Shown: positions 1-10,300 of the stretch, one piece after another | How the letters are laid out: the number at the start of each line of letters is the position of its first letter | Position numbering within the stretch: the first letter of the stretch is position 1 | From: Bacteriovoracaceae bacterium | Lineage (GTDB): Bacteria > Bdellovibrionota > Bacteriovoracia > Bacteriovoracales > Bacteriovoracaceae | DNA: 35,752 nt | Reading direction: 5' to 3' | Assembly (NCBI GenBank): GCA_016786485.1 | Contig: JAEUWD010000040.1 | Location: 1-35,752, forward strand | The notes under the pieces: model-generated | The model's database searches: none | Told to the model about the DNA's origin: nothing | What the model saw: only the letters and a program-made list of their open reading frames with translations | Translations under genes and position numbers: made by a program

Positions 1-324
1 AACGAAGTGGCTGCTCATTCGTTATGTGGTATTTCAGATTCAAATGATCCGCTAAAGCATACTGTGACTATTAAGCAATTTCCTTTCAATTATTTATTAC
101 ACAACAGTAACTACATGGTTGAACATTATCTGTACCCACAATTAAGTTTTTCAAAGTTACCTAAGATTCAAAAGGGATTGAAAAAACATTTCAAGAGTGA
201 GTATAAACAAATTAGTAAATTTCGCGCGATGATGTATTTGTATTCTCTGCCAAAAGTTTATAAGAGCAATACCGAAGTTATACATCCAGTAACTGAAAAA
301 ACATATACGCTTCCCCTGAAATAA
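1..324 (+). CDS. Fatty acid desaturase-like protein, C-terminal fragment
   Basis: The reading frame is already open at base 1 and ends at the TAA at 322-324, so only the last 107 residues are visible; the 5' part lies outside the window. A stretch at about residues 36-55 (NYMVEHYLYP followed by LPKIQ) resembles the third histidine-box region of membrane fatty acid desaturases, normally NYHVEHHLYP followed by LPKLH. Two of the three expected histidines of HxxHH are replaced (by Met and Tyr), so this copy may not bind the di-iron centre in the usual way. The methyltransferase start follows after two bases, so the two genes are probably co-transcribed. The family call rests on this one short region and is moderate; the earlier histidine boxes cannot be seen. 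Confidence 0.5.
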   Translation, partial: NEVAAHSLCGISDSNDPLKHTVTIKQFPFNYLLHNSNYMVEHYLYPQLSFSKLPKIQKGLKKHFKSEYKQISKFRAMMYLYSLPKVYKSNTEVIHPVTEKTYTLPLK

Positions 325-326
325 AT

Positions 327-962
327 ATGAATTTTCGCAAAGATTATTGGCGCGAAAATTATTCTGATATCCAAACCATGGATGGAATTTATAACGCTAA
401 AGAACACGCTGAATATGTGCATTCGTTGCTAGCGCTACATGAATTTTCCATTAAAAGTATGGTGGATATTGGTTTTGGATACGGCTATTTACTCAATGAA
501 TTTATAAAAAAATTTAAATTGCAGAAAGTTTTAGGCATTGAGCCCTCGGAACATGCTTATAAGTATGCCACGCAAAAAGTGCTGAAAAAACTTCCTAAAA
601 AGGTTAAGCTCGAAAATCTTTCCATCGCTGAATGGTGTGTCACCAATGACGATATCGTTTATGATTTCGGGATTTGTAATTCTGTTTTTCAATACTTAAA
701 AGATGAGGAAGTGGCCAAAGTGGTTCCGTATTTGGCCCAGAAAATTAAACATCTTTATTTCACCGTACCGACCGATCGAGAATACGAGCGCATTTTAAAA
801 AACTTTGATTTTCATGACCGGTTTGCAATCCAGCGCCCCAAAGAGTTTTATTGGGAAATTCTCGCGCCTCACTTCACGGTAGTTTCGAATCGTTTCCTCG
901 AAAGCAAAGTTCATTTCACCGAAGAAGATTCACCCTTTTCTGAGTTCTTTTATCGGTTTTAA
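327..962 (+). CDS. Class I SAM-dependent methyltransferase
   Basis: This 211-residue protein has the glycine-rich SAM-binding motif I (VDIGFGYGYLL, about residues 46-56), followed by the acidic end of strand beta 2 in GIEPSEHAYKYA. The middle segment (DFGICNSVFQYL) matches the motif IV region in which small-molecule methyltransferases place the target. No membrane segment or signal peptide is visible, so it should be cytoplasmic. The substrate cannot be deduced. It starts two bases after the upstream desaturase-like gene, without a convincing Shine-Dalgarno sequence, which suggests translational coupling and possibly a lipid or other hydrophobic substrate; that last point is inference only. 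Confidence 0.75.
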   Translation: MNFRKDYWRENYSDIQTMDGIYNAKEHAEYVHSLLALHEFSIKSMVDIGFGYGYLLNEFIKKFKLQKVLGIEPSEHAYKYATQKVLKKLPKKVKLENLSIAEWCVTNDDIVYDFGICNSVFQYLKDEEVAKVVPYLAQKIKHLYFTVPTDREYERILKNFDFHDRFAIQRPKEFYWEILAPHFTVVSNRFLESKVHFTEEDSPFSEFFYRF

Positions 963-1018
963 AAAAGACCGAGACATCTAAAAAAAAACAAGTAAGATAG
1001 AATCAAATTGGAGCTTAT

Positions 1019-1549
1019 ATGACACTCTTACTCAAGCAAATATTTGCTTTCTTTAAATTGTTAAATTCAGACACGGGTGAGCAGCAATTGGCGGCAGGCA
1101 TTGCGTGCGGTTTAATTCTTGGCTTTGCGCCGGCTTTATCTTTGCAAACCTTAGTCGTTTTCGTATTGCTTTTTTTCTTTAGAATTCAAATGGGGGCAGC
1201 TTTCCTGGCCGCTTTCTTTTTCAAACTAGTCGCTTACATTTTTGATCCGTTGTTTCACCAGATAGGAGTAGTGATTTTGGAAGTTGAATTCTTACGTCCG
1301 CTTTATACGATACTTTACACGATGCCGATTATCCCGTTTACTAAATTTTATAATACAGTCGTCATGGGTGCAGGCGTTGTGGGCTTCTTACTTGCTCCCG
1401 TCGTTTATTTTTTTGCAAAAAAATCAATTGTAAAATATCGCTTAACGGTAGTTGCAAGATTTAAAGCAACCAAGGTTTGGAAATTTGTTCAAGCCACAAG
1501 TTTTTATAAATGGTACGCCAAGTACGATCAACTCTATGGTGAAGTATGA
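1019..1549 (+). CDS. TIGR03546-like inner-membrane protein (DUF2062-like)
   Basis: This is a 176-residue protein with several hydrophobic segments (about residues 25-55, 58-75, 95-110 and 115-135). The GIACGLILGFAPALSLQ stretch is typical of DUF2062-like membrane proteins, and the overall pattern matches, from memory, the TIGR03546 family of unknown function. The strongest support is context: the next gene overlaps by four bases (ATGA) and looks like TIGR03545, the usual partner of TIGR03546. A ribosome binding site (TTGGAG) lies about six bases before the ATG. Function is unknown; a role in the inner membrane alongside the AsmA-like partner is inferred. Confidence 0.7.
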   Translation: MTLLLKQIFAFFKLLNSDTGEQQLAAGIACGLILGFAPALSLQTLVVFVLLFFFRIQMGAAFLAAFFFKLVAYIFDPLFHQIGVVILEVEFLRPLYTILYTMPIIPFTKFYNTVVMGAGVVGFLLAPVVYFFAKKSIVKYRLTVVARFKATKVWKFVQATSFYKWYAKYDQLYGEV

Positions 1550-3417
1550 ATCAACAATTAAAAAAACAATCTATTGTTAGAAAAGGTGCGGTTATCCCAT
1601 TTACGATAATCGTGGCCTTAACGGTTATCTTTAACATTTTATTCCTTGATTACTTTATTCGTAAATCGGCTGAGTTTATAGGAACTAAAATTAATGGCGC
1701 TGAGGTTAACGTTGCAGCGGTTAATACCAGTTTCATGAATTTATCGTTTGAGATTGTAGGAATCGAGATGACCGATCCTGAGTTGCCTCATCAAAATCGT
1801 CTTCAGGTCGGAAGAATTCTTTATAAGATGTCGTGGGACGCTTTATTACGTGGAAAAATCTATATCGAAGATGGAATGATAAACGATATTAATATTCGTA
1901 CCAAGCGTAAGTATCCTGGTTACGTGGTACCAGAAGATGTTTCAACAGAACCTTCAGCGGCTCAAACTTCTTTAGCGGCAGCGAAAGAAGAATTTAAAGG
2001 AAATATTTTTGGAGATATCTCTTCAGTTTTAACTGGAGTAGATGCAAAATCTCAAACGGCGCAAATTGGTAACGAGCTAAAAAGTAAAAAACGTTATGAG
2101 GAATTAAATAAAGAAGTGGCCGGCAAAGAAGAACAGTGGAAGGCCATCATGAAAGACCTGCCGAAAGATGATGAAATCTCTTCTATCAAAAAACGCATTA
2201 AGGCCATCGATTTTGGTAACTTAAAAGATTTTAAAAAAGCTAAAGACACTTTAAAAGAAATCGACAGCGTAAAAGATGATATCAAAAAAGTCAGTAAGTC
2301 TTACGAGTCAGCTTCAAAACAACTTAAGACAGATGTGAACTATATCGAAACATCAATTAAGGATGTGGAAAAATTAGTTAAAGAAGATGTCCAAGATTTG
2401 AAAAAGCGTTTGAATATTCCATCGCTTGATCCACAAAGTATGGCAAAAATTCTTTTTGGTGCTGAGTTTGCGAATAAAATTAAAGAAGTTGAACATTACG
2501 CTTCTATCGCAAAAGAATATATGCCACCTAAAAAAGATAAGACCAAAACGAAAGACACCATTTCGACACCACCTCCGCGTGGTAAAGGTGTGAATTATCA
2601 ATTTGGTACTCCAACTTCATATCCATTATTTTGGGCCAAACATTTGCAAATTGATTCCAGCAATGCTCAAGGAAATTTAAAAGGTCAGATTTTGGACTTA
2701 ACCAGCGACCAAGCCACCATCAATAAAGCGACAAAGATTAATATTGAAGGAAATCTTCCTCCTGAAAATATTAACGGCATGATGGCCAACATTGTTTTTG
2801 ACCATCGAAATGGTGCTAAAGATTCAGTTTTCGTAAGAATTGCTTCGATGGGTATCACAGATAAAAATCTATCGAATTCTGAAGATGTGAAATTTGCAGT
2901 AAAGAACGCGATAGCTTTCTTAGAATTTAAAGCGAATCTCATTGATGGTCGAGTAGGCATAACACTTCAGAATATTTTAAAAGAAGTGAATTACAGTATT
3001 GAGGCGAAATCAAAAACGATTCAAGAAATCTTAGAAAGTGTGGCCGCAAGTACCCAAACCATTTCAGTTAATGCTGAAGCAAAAGGTTCATGGTCTGATC
3101 TCGACTGGTCACTTCGTACCAATTTGGCCGAGTCGCTTAAAAATGGCGTAGGTGCCCATGCTGATAAGAAAATTAAAGAACTTCAAGATAAGTTAGAAAA
3201 CGAAGTGAAATCAAAAATTGAAGGTGAGAAAAGCAAGTTACTATCTAAAGTTGATTCACTGAAAGGTGATTATCTTGGGAAGTTAGATCTTGATAAAAAT
3301 AAATCAAACGATCTTCTAAAAGAATTGGCCGATGGACAATCTAATTCATCTAAGAGCGCTGCTAAAAAAGCAGGCGCTAAGCAGCTCGATAAATTAAAGA
3401 AAAAACTTAAACTTTAA
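1546..3417 (+). CDS. TIGR03545-like protein with AsmA-like N-terminus and coiled coil
   Basis: This 623-residue protein has one N-terminal membrane segment (about residues 15-36). It is followed by an AsmA/DUF748-like portion in which an 'EIVGIEMTDPELP...NRLQVGRILYKMSWDALLRG' type pattern can be seen. A long lysine- and glutamate-rich helical region (about 180-270) is probably coiled coil, then come a beta-rich part and a second charged helical tail. The layout suggests an inner-membrane anchor with a large periplasmic domain. Its ATG overlaps the stop of the upstream membrane protein (ATGA), so translation is probably coupled. Proteins of this pair are conserved together in Gram-negative bacteria, but I know of no assigned function. 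AsmA-like proteins in general act in envelope lipid transport; extending that to this gene is inference. Confidence 0.72.
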   Translation: MNQQLKKQSIVRKGAVIPFTIIVALTVIFNILFLDYFIRKSAEFIGTKINGAEVNVAAVNTSFMNLSFEIVGIEMTDPELPHQNRLQVGRILYKMSWDALLRGKIYIEDGMINDINIRTKRKYPGYVVPEDVSTEPSAAQTSLAAAKEEFKGNIFGDISSVLTGVDAKSQTAQIGNELKSKKRYEELNKEVAGKEEQWKAIMKDLPKDDEISSIKKRIKAIDFGNLKDFKKAKDTLKEIDSVKDDIKKVSKSYESASKQLKTDVNYIETSIKDVEKLVKEDVQDLKKRLNIPSLDPQSMAKILFGAEFANKIKEVEHYASIAKEYMPPKKDKTKTKDTISTPPPRGKGVNYQFGTPTSYPLFWAKHLQIDSSNAQGNLKGQILDLTSDQATINKATKINIEGNLPPENINGMMANIVFDHRNGAKDSVFVRIASMGITDKNLSNSEDVKFAVKNAIAFLEFKANLIDGRVGITLQNILKEVNYSIEAKSKTIQEILESVAASTQTISVNAEAKGSWSDLDWSLRTNLAESLKNGVGAHADKKIKELQDKLENEVKSKIEGEKSKLLSKVDSLKGDYLGKLDLDKNKSNDLLKELADGQSNSSKSAAKKAGAKQLDKLKKKLKL

Positions 3418-3422
3418 AACTT

Positions 3423-3911
3423 ATGAGTAAAATTCGTGTGCTTTTCGTTTGTCTCGGGAATATTTGCCGTTCTCCAGCCGCAGAGGGAATTTTTTTAAAA
3501 AAAATTGATGCGAAAAACTTTAATCGCAATTTCCAAGTGGATTCTGCTGGAACCGGTAATTGGCACGTGGGTCAATTGCCTGATGCGAGAATGCGTCAAG
3601 TTTCCTTAACTCGCGGCTATGAACTTACCAGTCGCGCTAGGCAATTTACCGCTGAGGATTTTGAAAATTTTGATTTGATTGTTGCTATGGATAATTCCAA
3701 TTATGCTAATATCTGTAAACTATCAAATAACCCCGAACATTTAAAAAAAGTCACCATGATGACTAGTTATTGCCTTAAGCATAAATTAACTGAAGTGCCC
3801 GATCCTTATTTTGGCGGAGAGCAAGGTTTTCATCATGTTATTGATATTTTAGAAGACGCCACAGAATCTCTCTTATCAAGCCTGATTATAAAGCATAAAC
3901 TAGAAGGGTGA
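3423..3911 (+). CDS. Low-molecular-weight protein tyrosine phosphatase
   Basis: The N-terminus carries the LMW-PTP P-loop CLGNICRS: the nucleophile is Cys10 and Arg16 is the phosphate-binding residue of CX5R. The general-acid loop is present as PDPYFGG near residue 124. At 162 residues the length fits the family. Such enzymes dephosphorylate phosphotyrosine, often on bacterial tyrosine kinases that control envelope polysaccharide, or on small phosphorylated substrates. No tyrosine kinase is seen in the window. The start lies five bases after the TIGR03545-like stop, and the next gene overlaps its end by four bases, so it belongs to the same operon; a link to envelope assembly is inferred from that context. 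Confidence 0.9.
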   Translation: MSKIRVLFVCLGNICRSPAAEGIFLKKIDAKNFNRNFQVDSAGTGNWHVGQLPDARMRQVSLTRGYELTSRARQFTAEDFENFDLIVAMDNSNYANICKLSNNPEHLKKVTMMTSYCLKHKLTEVPDPYFGGEQGFHHVIDILEDATESLLSSLIIKHKLEG

Positions 3912-4900
3912 AGGCCTATTATCTTATTTTAATCTCACTTTTATCTTTCAATACTCTAGCTGCGCCTAAGAAATCGAGGAAAACCACGAAGGCCTCAAAA
4001 GCAGAAAAAAAACAAGTGATGTTGCCGGTAGTTAAAGAACCGACCGGAACCGCGATAGATAGATATCAACTTTATGCTAGTAGTAAAATTTTAAACTTAA
4101 GTAGCAGTGTGGATTACTTCTTTGGTGGAATTCGGGTCGACGATGAATCGAATGGTACGTACGCCCGTTTAACTTTTGATAATCTTATCAAGGAGCGTGA
4201 TGGTTATACTTTAACGCCAACGGTGCGTATTCGAATGGATTTACCGGGAACGCGACAAAAGATGAAACTCGTTCTTGATGATGATGATGATTCAGCTAAT
4301 CGTAATACTCAAACCTCCGGTATCACAACCCGCGATCGTTCACGCGGCTTTAATGCTTCATTACGTTTTGTTATCGATCAAAAATCAAAATGGAACCTTT
4401 CTACCGATCTTGGGGTGAGAATGAGAAGTAGTCCATGGTTAAACCCTTTCGTTCGTCTGAGGGGCAGAAGATCATTTTTATTAACTGAAAATTTAGAAAT
4501 GCGTTTTATTCAAGAGTTGTATGAGTTCCTGGAAACGGGAGCTGAAACTCGCAGTACACTCGATTTCGACTATCCTCTTGGTAGTAATATGTTGTTTCGT
4601 TTTGGCAATAATGCCATTTGGACTGATGAGTTGGATTACTTCACCTACAGCAACGGCCCATCGTTATATAAGAAATTATCTCATAAACGAGCGTTAGGTA
4701 TTCATGCGCGGGCATCGGGTGATAATAGTAATGGTTCCACATATACTAACTATGAACTTTTCGTTTCATATAGACAGTTAATTTATAAGGATTGGATCTT
4801 TGCGGAACTAACTCCAGGATTAAGTTATCCTAAAGCACTCGATTTTCAACAAGTCGCTTTTATCAAGATTTCGATTCAGTCACTTTTTGGAAATTTCTAA
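3908..4900 (+). CDS. Secreted beta-barrel-like outer-membrane protein
   Basis: A GTG start overlaps the phosphatase stop by four bases (GTGA). The protein opens with a signal peptide (KAYYLILISLLSFNTLA, cleavage probably before APKK), followed by a short lysine-rich stretch. The rest alternates short amphipathic strands rich in Arg, Tyr, Phe and Asp, with a DDDDD loop near residues 120-125. It ends in Phe after SLFGN, as outer-membrane barrels usually do. It resembles a barrel of about 300 residues but I do not recognise a named family. It is the last gene of the 1019-4900 operon. Its stop codon is nested with the stop of the convergent desaturase gene. Confidence 0.65.
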   Translation: MKAYYLILISLLSFNTLAAPKKSRKTTKASKAEKKQVMLPVVKEPTGTAIDRYQLYASSKILNLSSSVDYFFGGIRVDDESNGTYARLTFDNLIKERDGYTLTPTVRIRMDLPGTRQKMKLVLDDDDDSANRNTQTSGITTRDRSRGFNASLRFVIDQKSKWNLSTDLGVRMRSSPWLNPFVRLRGRRSFLLTENLEMRFIQELYEFLETGAETRSTLDFDYPLGSNMLFRFGNNAIWTDELDYFTYSNGPSLYKKLSHKRALGIHARASGDNSNGSTYTNYELFVSYRQLIYKDWIFAELTPGLSYPKALDFQQVAFIKISIQSLFGNF

Positions 4901-6027
4901 AGATATTGTTTCATCTCTGCGACACAGCTAATCGTTTTTTTCTCTGTTCCGCATTTTGGATTCACCAATGTATCCGCATTCTTGTAAATACGTGGTGTTT
5001 GATAAAGCATTTTAACCGCTTTCCATTTTGGCATAATCATATATTTTTCAGGAAAGAGTTCTCGGAGTTTTTTATCCACGATTTTGGCATTATTCATTGG
5101 TAATGCAGGGAAAAGATGGTGAACAGCATGGTAACCAAAATTTAAATGTAGCACTTCTAAAATCGGGTGGTTGGTAACAGAAACCGTATTTACCAGAGGA
5201 TCATTAGTTTTAGTATAAGGACAAAGATTGTGATTGGTTGAAATATAACTCATAGGGATAGAGTTCTGAACCGCAAACGGAATAAGCACTAAAAAAATCC
5301 AATCTTGTGAGCCAACAAAATAAATATAGGTTGAAAGCATCGCTAACTGGAGTGTGAATTCCGTAAGCATACGTGGCTTGTTCATGCTGTCGTAATATTT
5401 ATTTTGAAAACAGAAAAAAAGTTGATTGGTAATGGCCTGAAATGGAAACCAAAAGAAAAAATAGAAAAAACTTCTTTTATGCCCAGAACCTGGAGTCCAT
5501 GGGAAAATGGCTTTCATAAATTTACTTTTCTTCCAAATCATTTTGGTAGGAAAAGCATCTGGGTCTTTATAAACCAACTGAGTGTGACCATGGTGTAGTT
5601 TATTGTGATTATAGCGCCAATAAGTCGGAGTCGTTAAATAAGGTCCTAAGCCAAAAAAGACAATGAGGTCCTGTAGATTTTTGCTCTTAATAATAGAGCC
5701 ATGAGATGCTTCATGGGCCAAAAAAGCAAAGTTCGTCGTGAGCGTGCCTAGGAGTAAAGATAAACCAAATTTGAAAATGATTGGTAGATCAAAATTGATA
5801 ATCAAGAAAACAGTAAAACTATAGATAAAAATATTGCAAGGAATCCAAAATAAGCGCCAAGGGTTTCTTTGAAAAATTTCTTTTGGTAATGATCCCATGA
5901 GAATTTTTTTATAATCTGGAATGCTCATTAATTCTGGAGATTTCTCATCCATGAAATGTGCAGTTTGCGGCTCAGCTGTTTTTAGCGATAGTTGTTCCAG
6001 GATCGGGGATTCGAAAGATGTTTCCAA
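4897..6027 (-). CDS. Membrane fatty acid desaturase
   Basis: The 376-residue protein has the three histidine clusters of the di-iron membrane desaturases: HEASH at residues 105-109, HNKLHH at 141-146 and HAVHH at 300-304. Hydrophobic segments lie around 60-80, 85-105 and 220-255. Such enzymes introduce double bonds into acyl chains of lipids in the inner membrane. The start chosen is TTG at 6025-6027 because AAGGA lies five bases upstream; the first in-frame ATG is 25 codons further in and has no such site. The 3' end overlaps the convergent barrel gene by four bases. The double-bond position and acyl carrier cannot be told from the sequence. Confidence 0.88.
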   Translation of the reverse strand: METSFESPILEQLSLKTAEPQTAHFMDEKSPELMSIPDYKKILMGSLPKEIFQRNPWRLFWIPCNIFIYSFTVFLIINFDLPIIFKFGLSLLLGTLTTNFAFLAHEASHGSIIKSKNLQDLIVFFGLGPYLTTPTYWRYNHNKLHHGHTQLVYKDPDAFPTKMIWKKSKFMKAIFPWTPGSGHKRSFFYFFFWFPFQAITNQLFFCFQNKYYDSMNKPRMLTEFTLQLAMLSTYIYFVGSQDWIFLVLIPFAVQNSIPMSYISTNHNLCPYTKTNDPLVNTVSVTNHPILEVLHLNFGYHAVHHLFPALPMNNAKIVDKKLRELFPEKYMIMPKWKAVKMLYQTPRIYKNADTLVNPKCGTEKKTISCVAEMKQYL

Positions 6028-6171
6028 AGCATTTCCTTGTCGATTTTAAATAGTTCTTAATTATGCCTGAGGGATGATTCTGCGTAAATAAATAGTTAAA
6101 CAAAAGTTAATTTTACCCGGGTGTCTGAGTCTGATTCTGGACATTCCACAAAGTTATGCCAAAATGTCAGA

Positions 6172-7389
6172 ATGCTGATTTTGTGGCTTCTCATCTTGAA
6201 CATTCACCCTAGTTATTCACTGACTTTGGACGAAGCGTTGAAATTGTCTCTTAAGAATGAAGATAATCAAATCGCCAATGCCAATGTTGAACAAGCTGAT
6301 CACAACAAGAGCTTAGCATTGTCAGCAGCATTACCTCGAATAACAGTCTCAGGGCTCCATCTTCAGCAGCAGGATGCTGCCATTTTTCAATCAGGCTTCG
6401 GACAAAGATATCAAAGAACCTTGTCGATTGGTCTGGTTCAACCACTGTTCAGTGGTTTGAAAGAATTTAAGACCATGGATTATCAAAATTTAAGTATTGA
6501 AAATAGTAAACTTCAGGCCAAGCTAAAAAAATGGGAAACCTATTTAACAGTGGTTCAGCTTTTTTTCTCCGTTCTTTATCTTGAAGATGAAAAACTTAAC
6601 GCTGAAAAATTGCGTGATCTTTATGAAGATCGCGTGAGTTTTCTTCGTGGTCGAGTAAATATTGGTCGTTCTCGTAATAGCGAACTCTACGGTGCCGAAG
6701 CGGAATTCAATAAAGCCAAAATTGAACTGCAAGCTTTAGAGGTTGAGATTCATCGACAAAAGCGTGAGCTCGCACGCATTATCAGTTCCGAAGAAAATCT
6801 CACTTTTAATTATGCCGAGATTAAACTCGAAGATATTGCAGATTACTTATTTAAGTTAGAAGAGCATCCAGAGATTTTAAGTCGCGAAAAACAACTTCAG
6901 ATGGCAGATAAAAACGTATCGATTGTGAAGTCTGATTATTGGCCAACCTTTAATCTTGAAACAAACTATTATATTCGTCGTGGTGGTTCGCTTCGTGACG
7001 TTGAATGGGACGTGGGTATTCGTTTAACCTATCCCATTTTTGAAAGTGGAAAAACTAATCAGGAGCTCAACATAGCTCTTGAAGAAAAAAATAAGGCGAC
7101 GCTTGAATACCAAAAGTTGAAAAAAATTTTAACGAATAATTTTACGTTGCTATATGAACAGATTAAGTATGGTGTGAATCAATTAGAATTACTTGAAACA
7201 ACTGTAAAATTGAGTAAAAAGAAATTAACGGAGTTGCAGAATGAGTACAAACTTTCGTTAGTGACAAATTTAGAGGTCTTGCAAGCTTTGAATGAATATA
7301 TTCTGGCCAAGAAAAATTTAAATAAAACAAAACATGAGAACTACACTAACTTTCATTCACTTCTCATTTTAATCGGAGAACAAGAATGA
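6172..7389 (+). CDS. TolC-family outer-membrane efflux protein
   Basis: The protein has a signal peptide (LILWLLILNIHPSYS) directly followed by LTLDEALKLSL, the classic mature start of outer-membrane efflux proteins. Long heptad-rich helices follow (about residues 170-210 and 330-390), and repeated internal patterns are consistent with the two-repeat TolC fold. From the ATG at 6172 it is 405 residues, normal for the family. An in-frame GTG at 6121 would add 17 residues before the signal peptide and is less likely; neither start has a clear Shine-Dalgarno sequence. The RND pump gene overlaps its stop by four bases (ATGA), so the two proteins should form one export system. No adaptor gene lies between or beside them. 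Confidence 0.88.
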   Translation: MLILWLLILNIHPSYSLTLDEALKLSLKNEDNQIANANVEQADHNKSLALSAALPRITVSGLHLQQQDAAIFQSGFGQRYQRTLSIGLVQPLFSGLKEFKTMDYQNLSIENSKLQAKLKKWETYLTVVQLFFSVLYLEDEKLNAEKLRDLYEDRVSFLRGRVNIGRSRNSELYGAEAEFNKAKIELQALEVEIHRQKRELARIISSEENLTFNYAEIKLEDIADYLFKLEEHPEILSREKQLQMADKNVSIVKSDYWPTFNLETNYYIRRGGSLRDVEWDVGIRLTYPIFESGKTNQELNIALEEKNKATLEYQKLKKILTNNFTLLYEQIKYGVNQLELLETTVKLSKKKLTELQNEYKLSLVTNLEVLQALNEYILAKKNLNKTKHENYTNFHSLLILIGEQE

Positions 7390-10300
7390 ATTTAACCGAA
7401 TTATCCATTCGAAAGCCCGTTTTCGCATGGATGTTAATGTTAAGTTTTATTATCTTTGGAACGATTTGTTTTTTTGACATGGGCATTAGTGATAAGCCTG
7501 ATATCGATTTCCCAGTGGTTAATATTAATGTTGTTTGGGAAGGTGCTGCTCCAGAAGTTATGGAGCTGGATATTGTCGATCCACTTGAGAGTTCGCTCTT
7601 GGGTGTCGAAGGAATCAAATTAATTACTTCAGATTCAAAGCGTGGCCAGGCCAATATTACTTTAGAATTTGGCCTTGATAAGAATGTCGATATCGCTGTT
7701 CAGGAAGTTCAAGCCATTTTGGGGCAGGCCCAAAGAAATTTACCATCCGGAATTGAAACTCCGACTGTTCGAAAAACTAATCCTGAAGATCGTCCAATTA
7801 TTTGGTTAGCGGTAAAAAGTCAAAAAATGGATCGGCGTGAACTGATGACGTTCGTTCGTGATAATATTAAAGATCGTTTTCAAACGATTAAAGGTGTTTC
7901 TGAAATTAACTTAGGTGGATACATTGAGCCGAACTTAAGAGTTTGGTTATCAGAAGATAAATTACGCAAGTACGATCTGACCGCGATGGATATTTTAAGT
8001 ACCGTTTCGAGTGAGCACTCAGAGTTGCCATCGGGAATTTTTGAAAACTCGACAACGCTTTATAATATTCGAACACTCGGTGAAGCGTATACCTTAAAAG
8101 AATTTGAGAAGCTTTCGATTAATCGTCGTGGTGGCTCACCAAACTTTCATCCAATTCCTCTTAGTGCTGTAGCAAACATCGAAGATGGTCTCGAAGATGT
8201 AAGGCGTTTGAGCCGTGTTAACGGTGAGCCATCGATTGGTTTAGGGATCAAAAAACAACGTGGTGTTAATACAGTTGAGGTTGCAAATTTGGTTCGTGAA
8301 CGTATGGCCGAAATTGCAAAAGATCTGCCTAAAGGAACTGAGATTGGTATTAACTATGACGGTTCAGTTTTTATTGAAGATGCGGTCGGTGAGCTCGAGC
8401 ATACTTTATGGTTAGCGGGTTTAATGACTTCTATCGTAATTTGGTTTTTCCTCGGTTCACTTTCATCAACATTTAACGTTGCTCTCTCGATTCCAACCGC
8501 CATCATGGGAACTTTCGTTATCTTAAAATTTATGGGTTACACCCTAAATACTTTCACGATGCTCGGGTTAACGATGGCCGTCGGTATTATCGTTGATGAT
8601 AATATTATGATTTTAGAAAATATTTATAGGAAGTATGGGATTCTAAAAGATAAGGTTCGAGCATCGCTGGAGGGTACCGAGGAAATTAAGTCTGCTGCAC
8701 TGGCGGCATCAACTGCGATTATTGCTATTTTCCTTCCGATCGCTTTTATGGATGGAATCATTGGTAAATATTTTGCCCAATTTGCAATTACCATTTCCGT
8801 TGCCATCGTCTTTTCATATATCGATGCTATTACCTTAACACCAATGAGAACTTCGATTTTTATCGACGAACATAGTGCTAATAATCCACGCTGGATTGAT
8901 CGGAAAATGCTGGAATGGGAAGTAAGCTATACAAAAATTTTGAAATGGTGCCTGAATAAAAGTTGGACGATTATTTTGGGTTCGTTTGCCACACTGCTGA
9001 TTACCGGGATTATTTATACTTTTGTAAAAAAAGAATTTGTTCCCCCGCAAGATCAATCACGCCTTATGATTATTTTTAAAACACCACCGTCTTCATCATT
9101 AGAATTTACTGATACGAAGATGAAGGAAATTGAAAAGATTTTGATAGCTCAGAAAGAAATTAAACGTTATTTCGCAACCGTTGGTGGATTTAGTGGCGCA
9201 GAGGCCAACTCTGGTATGTCATTCGTAACACTTCATAATTTTGATGATAGGCCGATTAATCCTGAAAAGAAAAAGCGTTTAACTCAACAAGAATTTGCTG
9301 ATTACTTGAAACCAAAGTTAGCTGAGGTTAAAGGTATTTTTAGTATTATCCAAGACCCGTCGCTGGGTGGATTTTCGGGCGGTCGAAGTTATCCTGTTGA
9401 ATTCGCCATGGTGGGAACGAATTGGGATAAAATTATCGAGCAGAGTGAATTATTAAAAACTGAAATGCTAAAAAGCGGTTTGATGGTTGAAGTCGACTCA
9501 GATTACAAAGGTAAAGTGCCTGAGATTCGTATTATTCCAGATCGCGATAAAGCTATTGCTCGTGGTGTGAGTATTGAAGAAATAGGGAAAACCATTCAAT
9601 CCATGATTAGTGGCGTGGTGGCCGGTAAGTTTGCTAAGGGAGGAAGACGCTACGACATTCGTTTGAAAATTCAAGACCGTGAATTGAAATCAATAGAAGA
9701 CTTAGAAAAAATTCGTATTAGAAATAATCGAGGTGAATTAATATCACTCTCTGAGGTAACAACAATTAAAACGGATGAAGGTTTATTGGCCATCACTCGT
9801 AATGAGCGCCGTCGTGCTATTTCGATTTACTCCAATGTGCCTGGAACTTCAACTCAAGCTGAAGCGCTAGACTTCGTAAACAAAGAAATTAAACCGAAAC
9901 TAGATCCTTCAGTTTCGTTGGTCGAGTCAGGAACATCAAAAGAATTTAATAAAACTTTCCAAAGTTTTATTTTCGTTTTCATCTTAGGAATCTTGATTGC
10001 CTATATGTTGCTAGCATCCCAATTTAATAGTTTTATTCACCCGGTAACGATTCTTGCGGCCCTTCCTTTCAGTGTGACCGGCGCATTGATTACGCTTTGG
10101 TTAACTGGGCATTCTCTCAATATTTACAGTCTTATCGGTCTGATTCTTTTAATGGGAATTGTTAAGAAAAATTCGATCATTCTGGTGGATTACACCAATC
10201 AGATTCGCGCTCATGAAGGTTTAGCAGTGCCTGAGGCATTACTTAAAGCATGTCCGATACGTTTGAGACCGATTGTCATGACTTCAATTTCAACACTGGC

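Noticed and set aside
3550-3580. TGGCACG followed by TTGC, resembling a sigma-54 promoter
   Set aside because: The distance between the GG and GC elements is too long, and it lies inside the phosphatase coding sequence.
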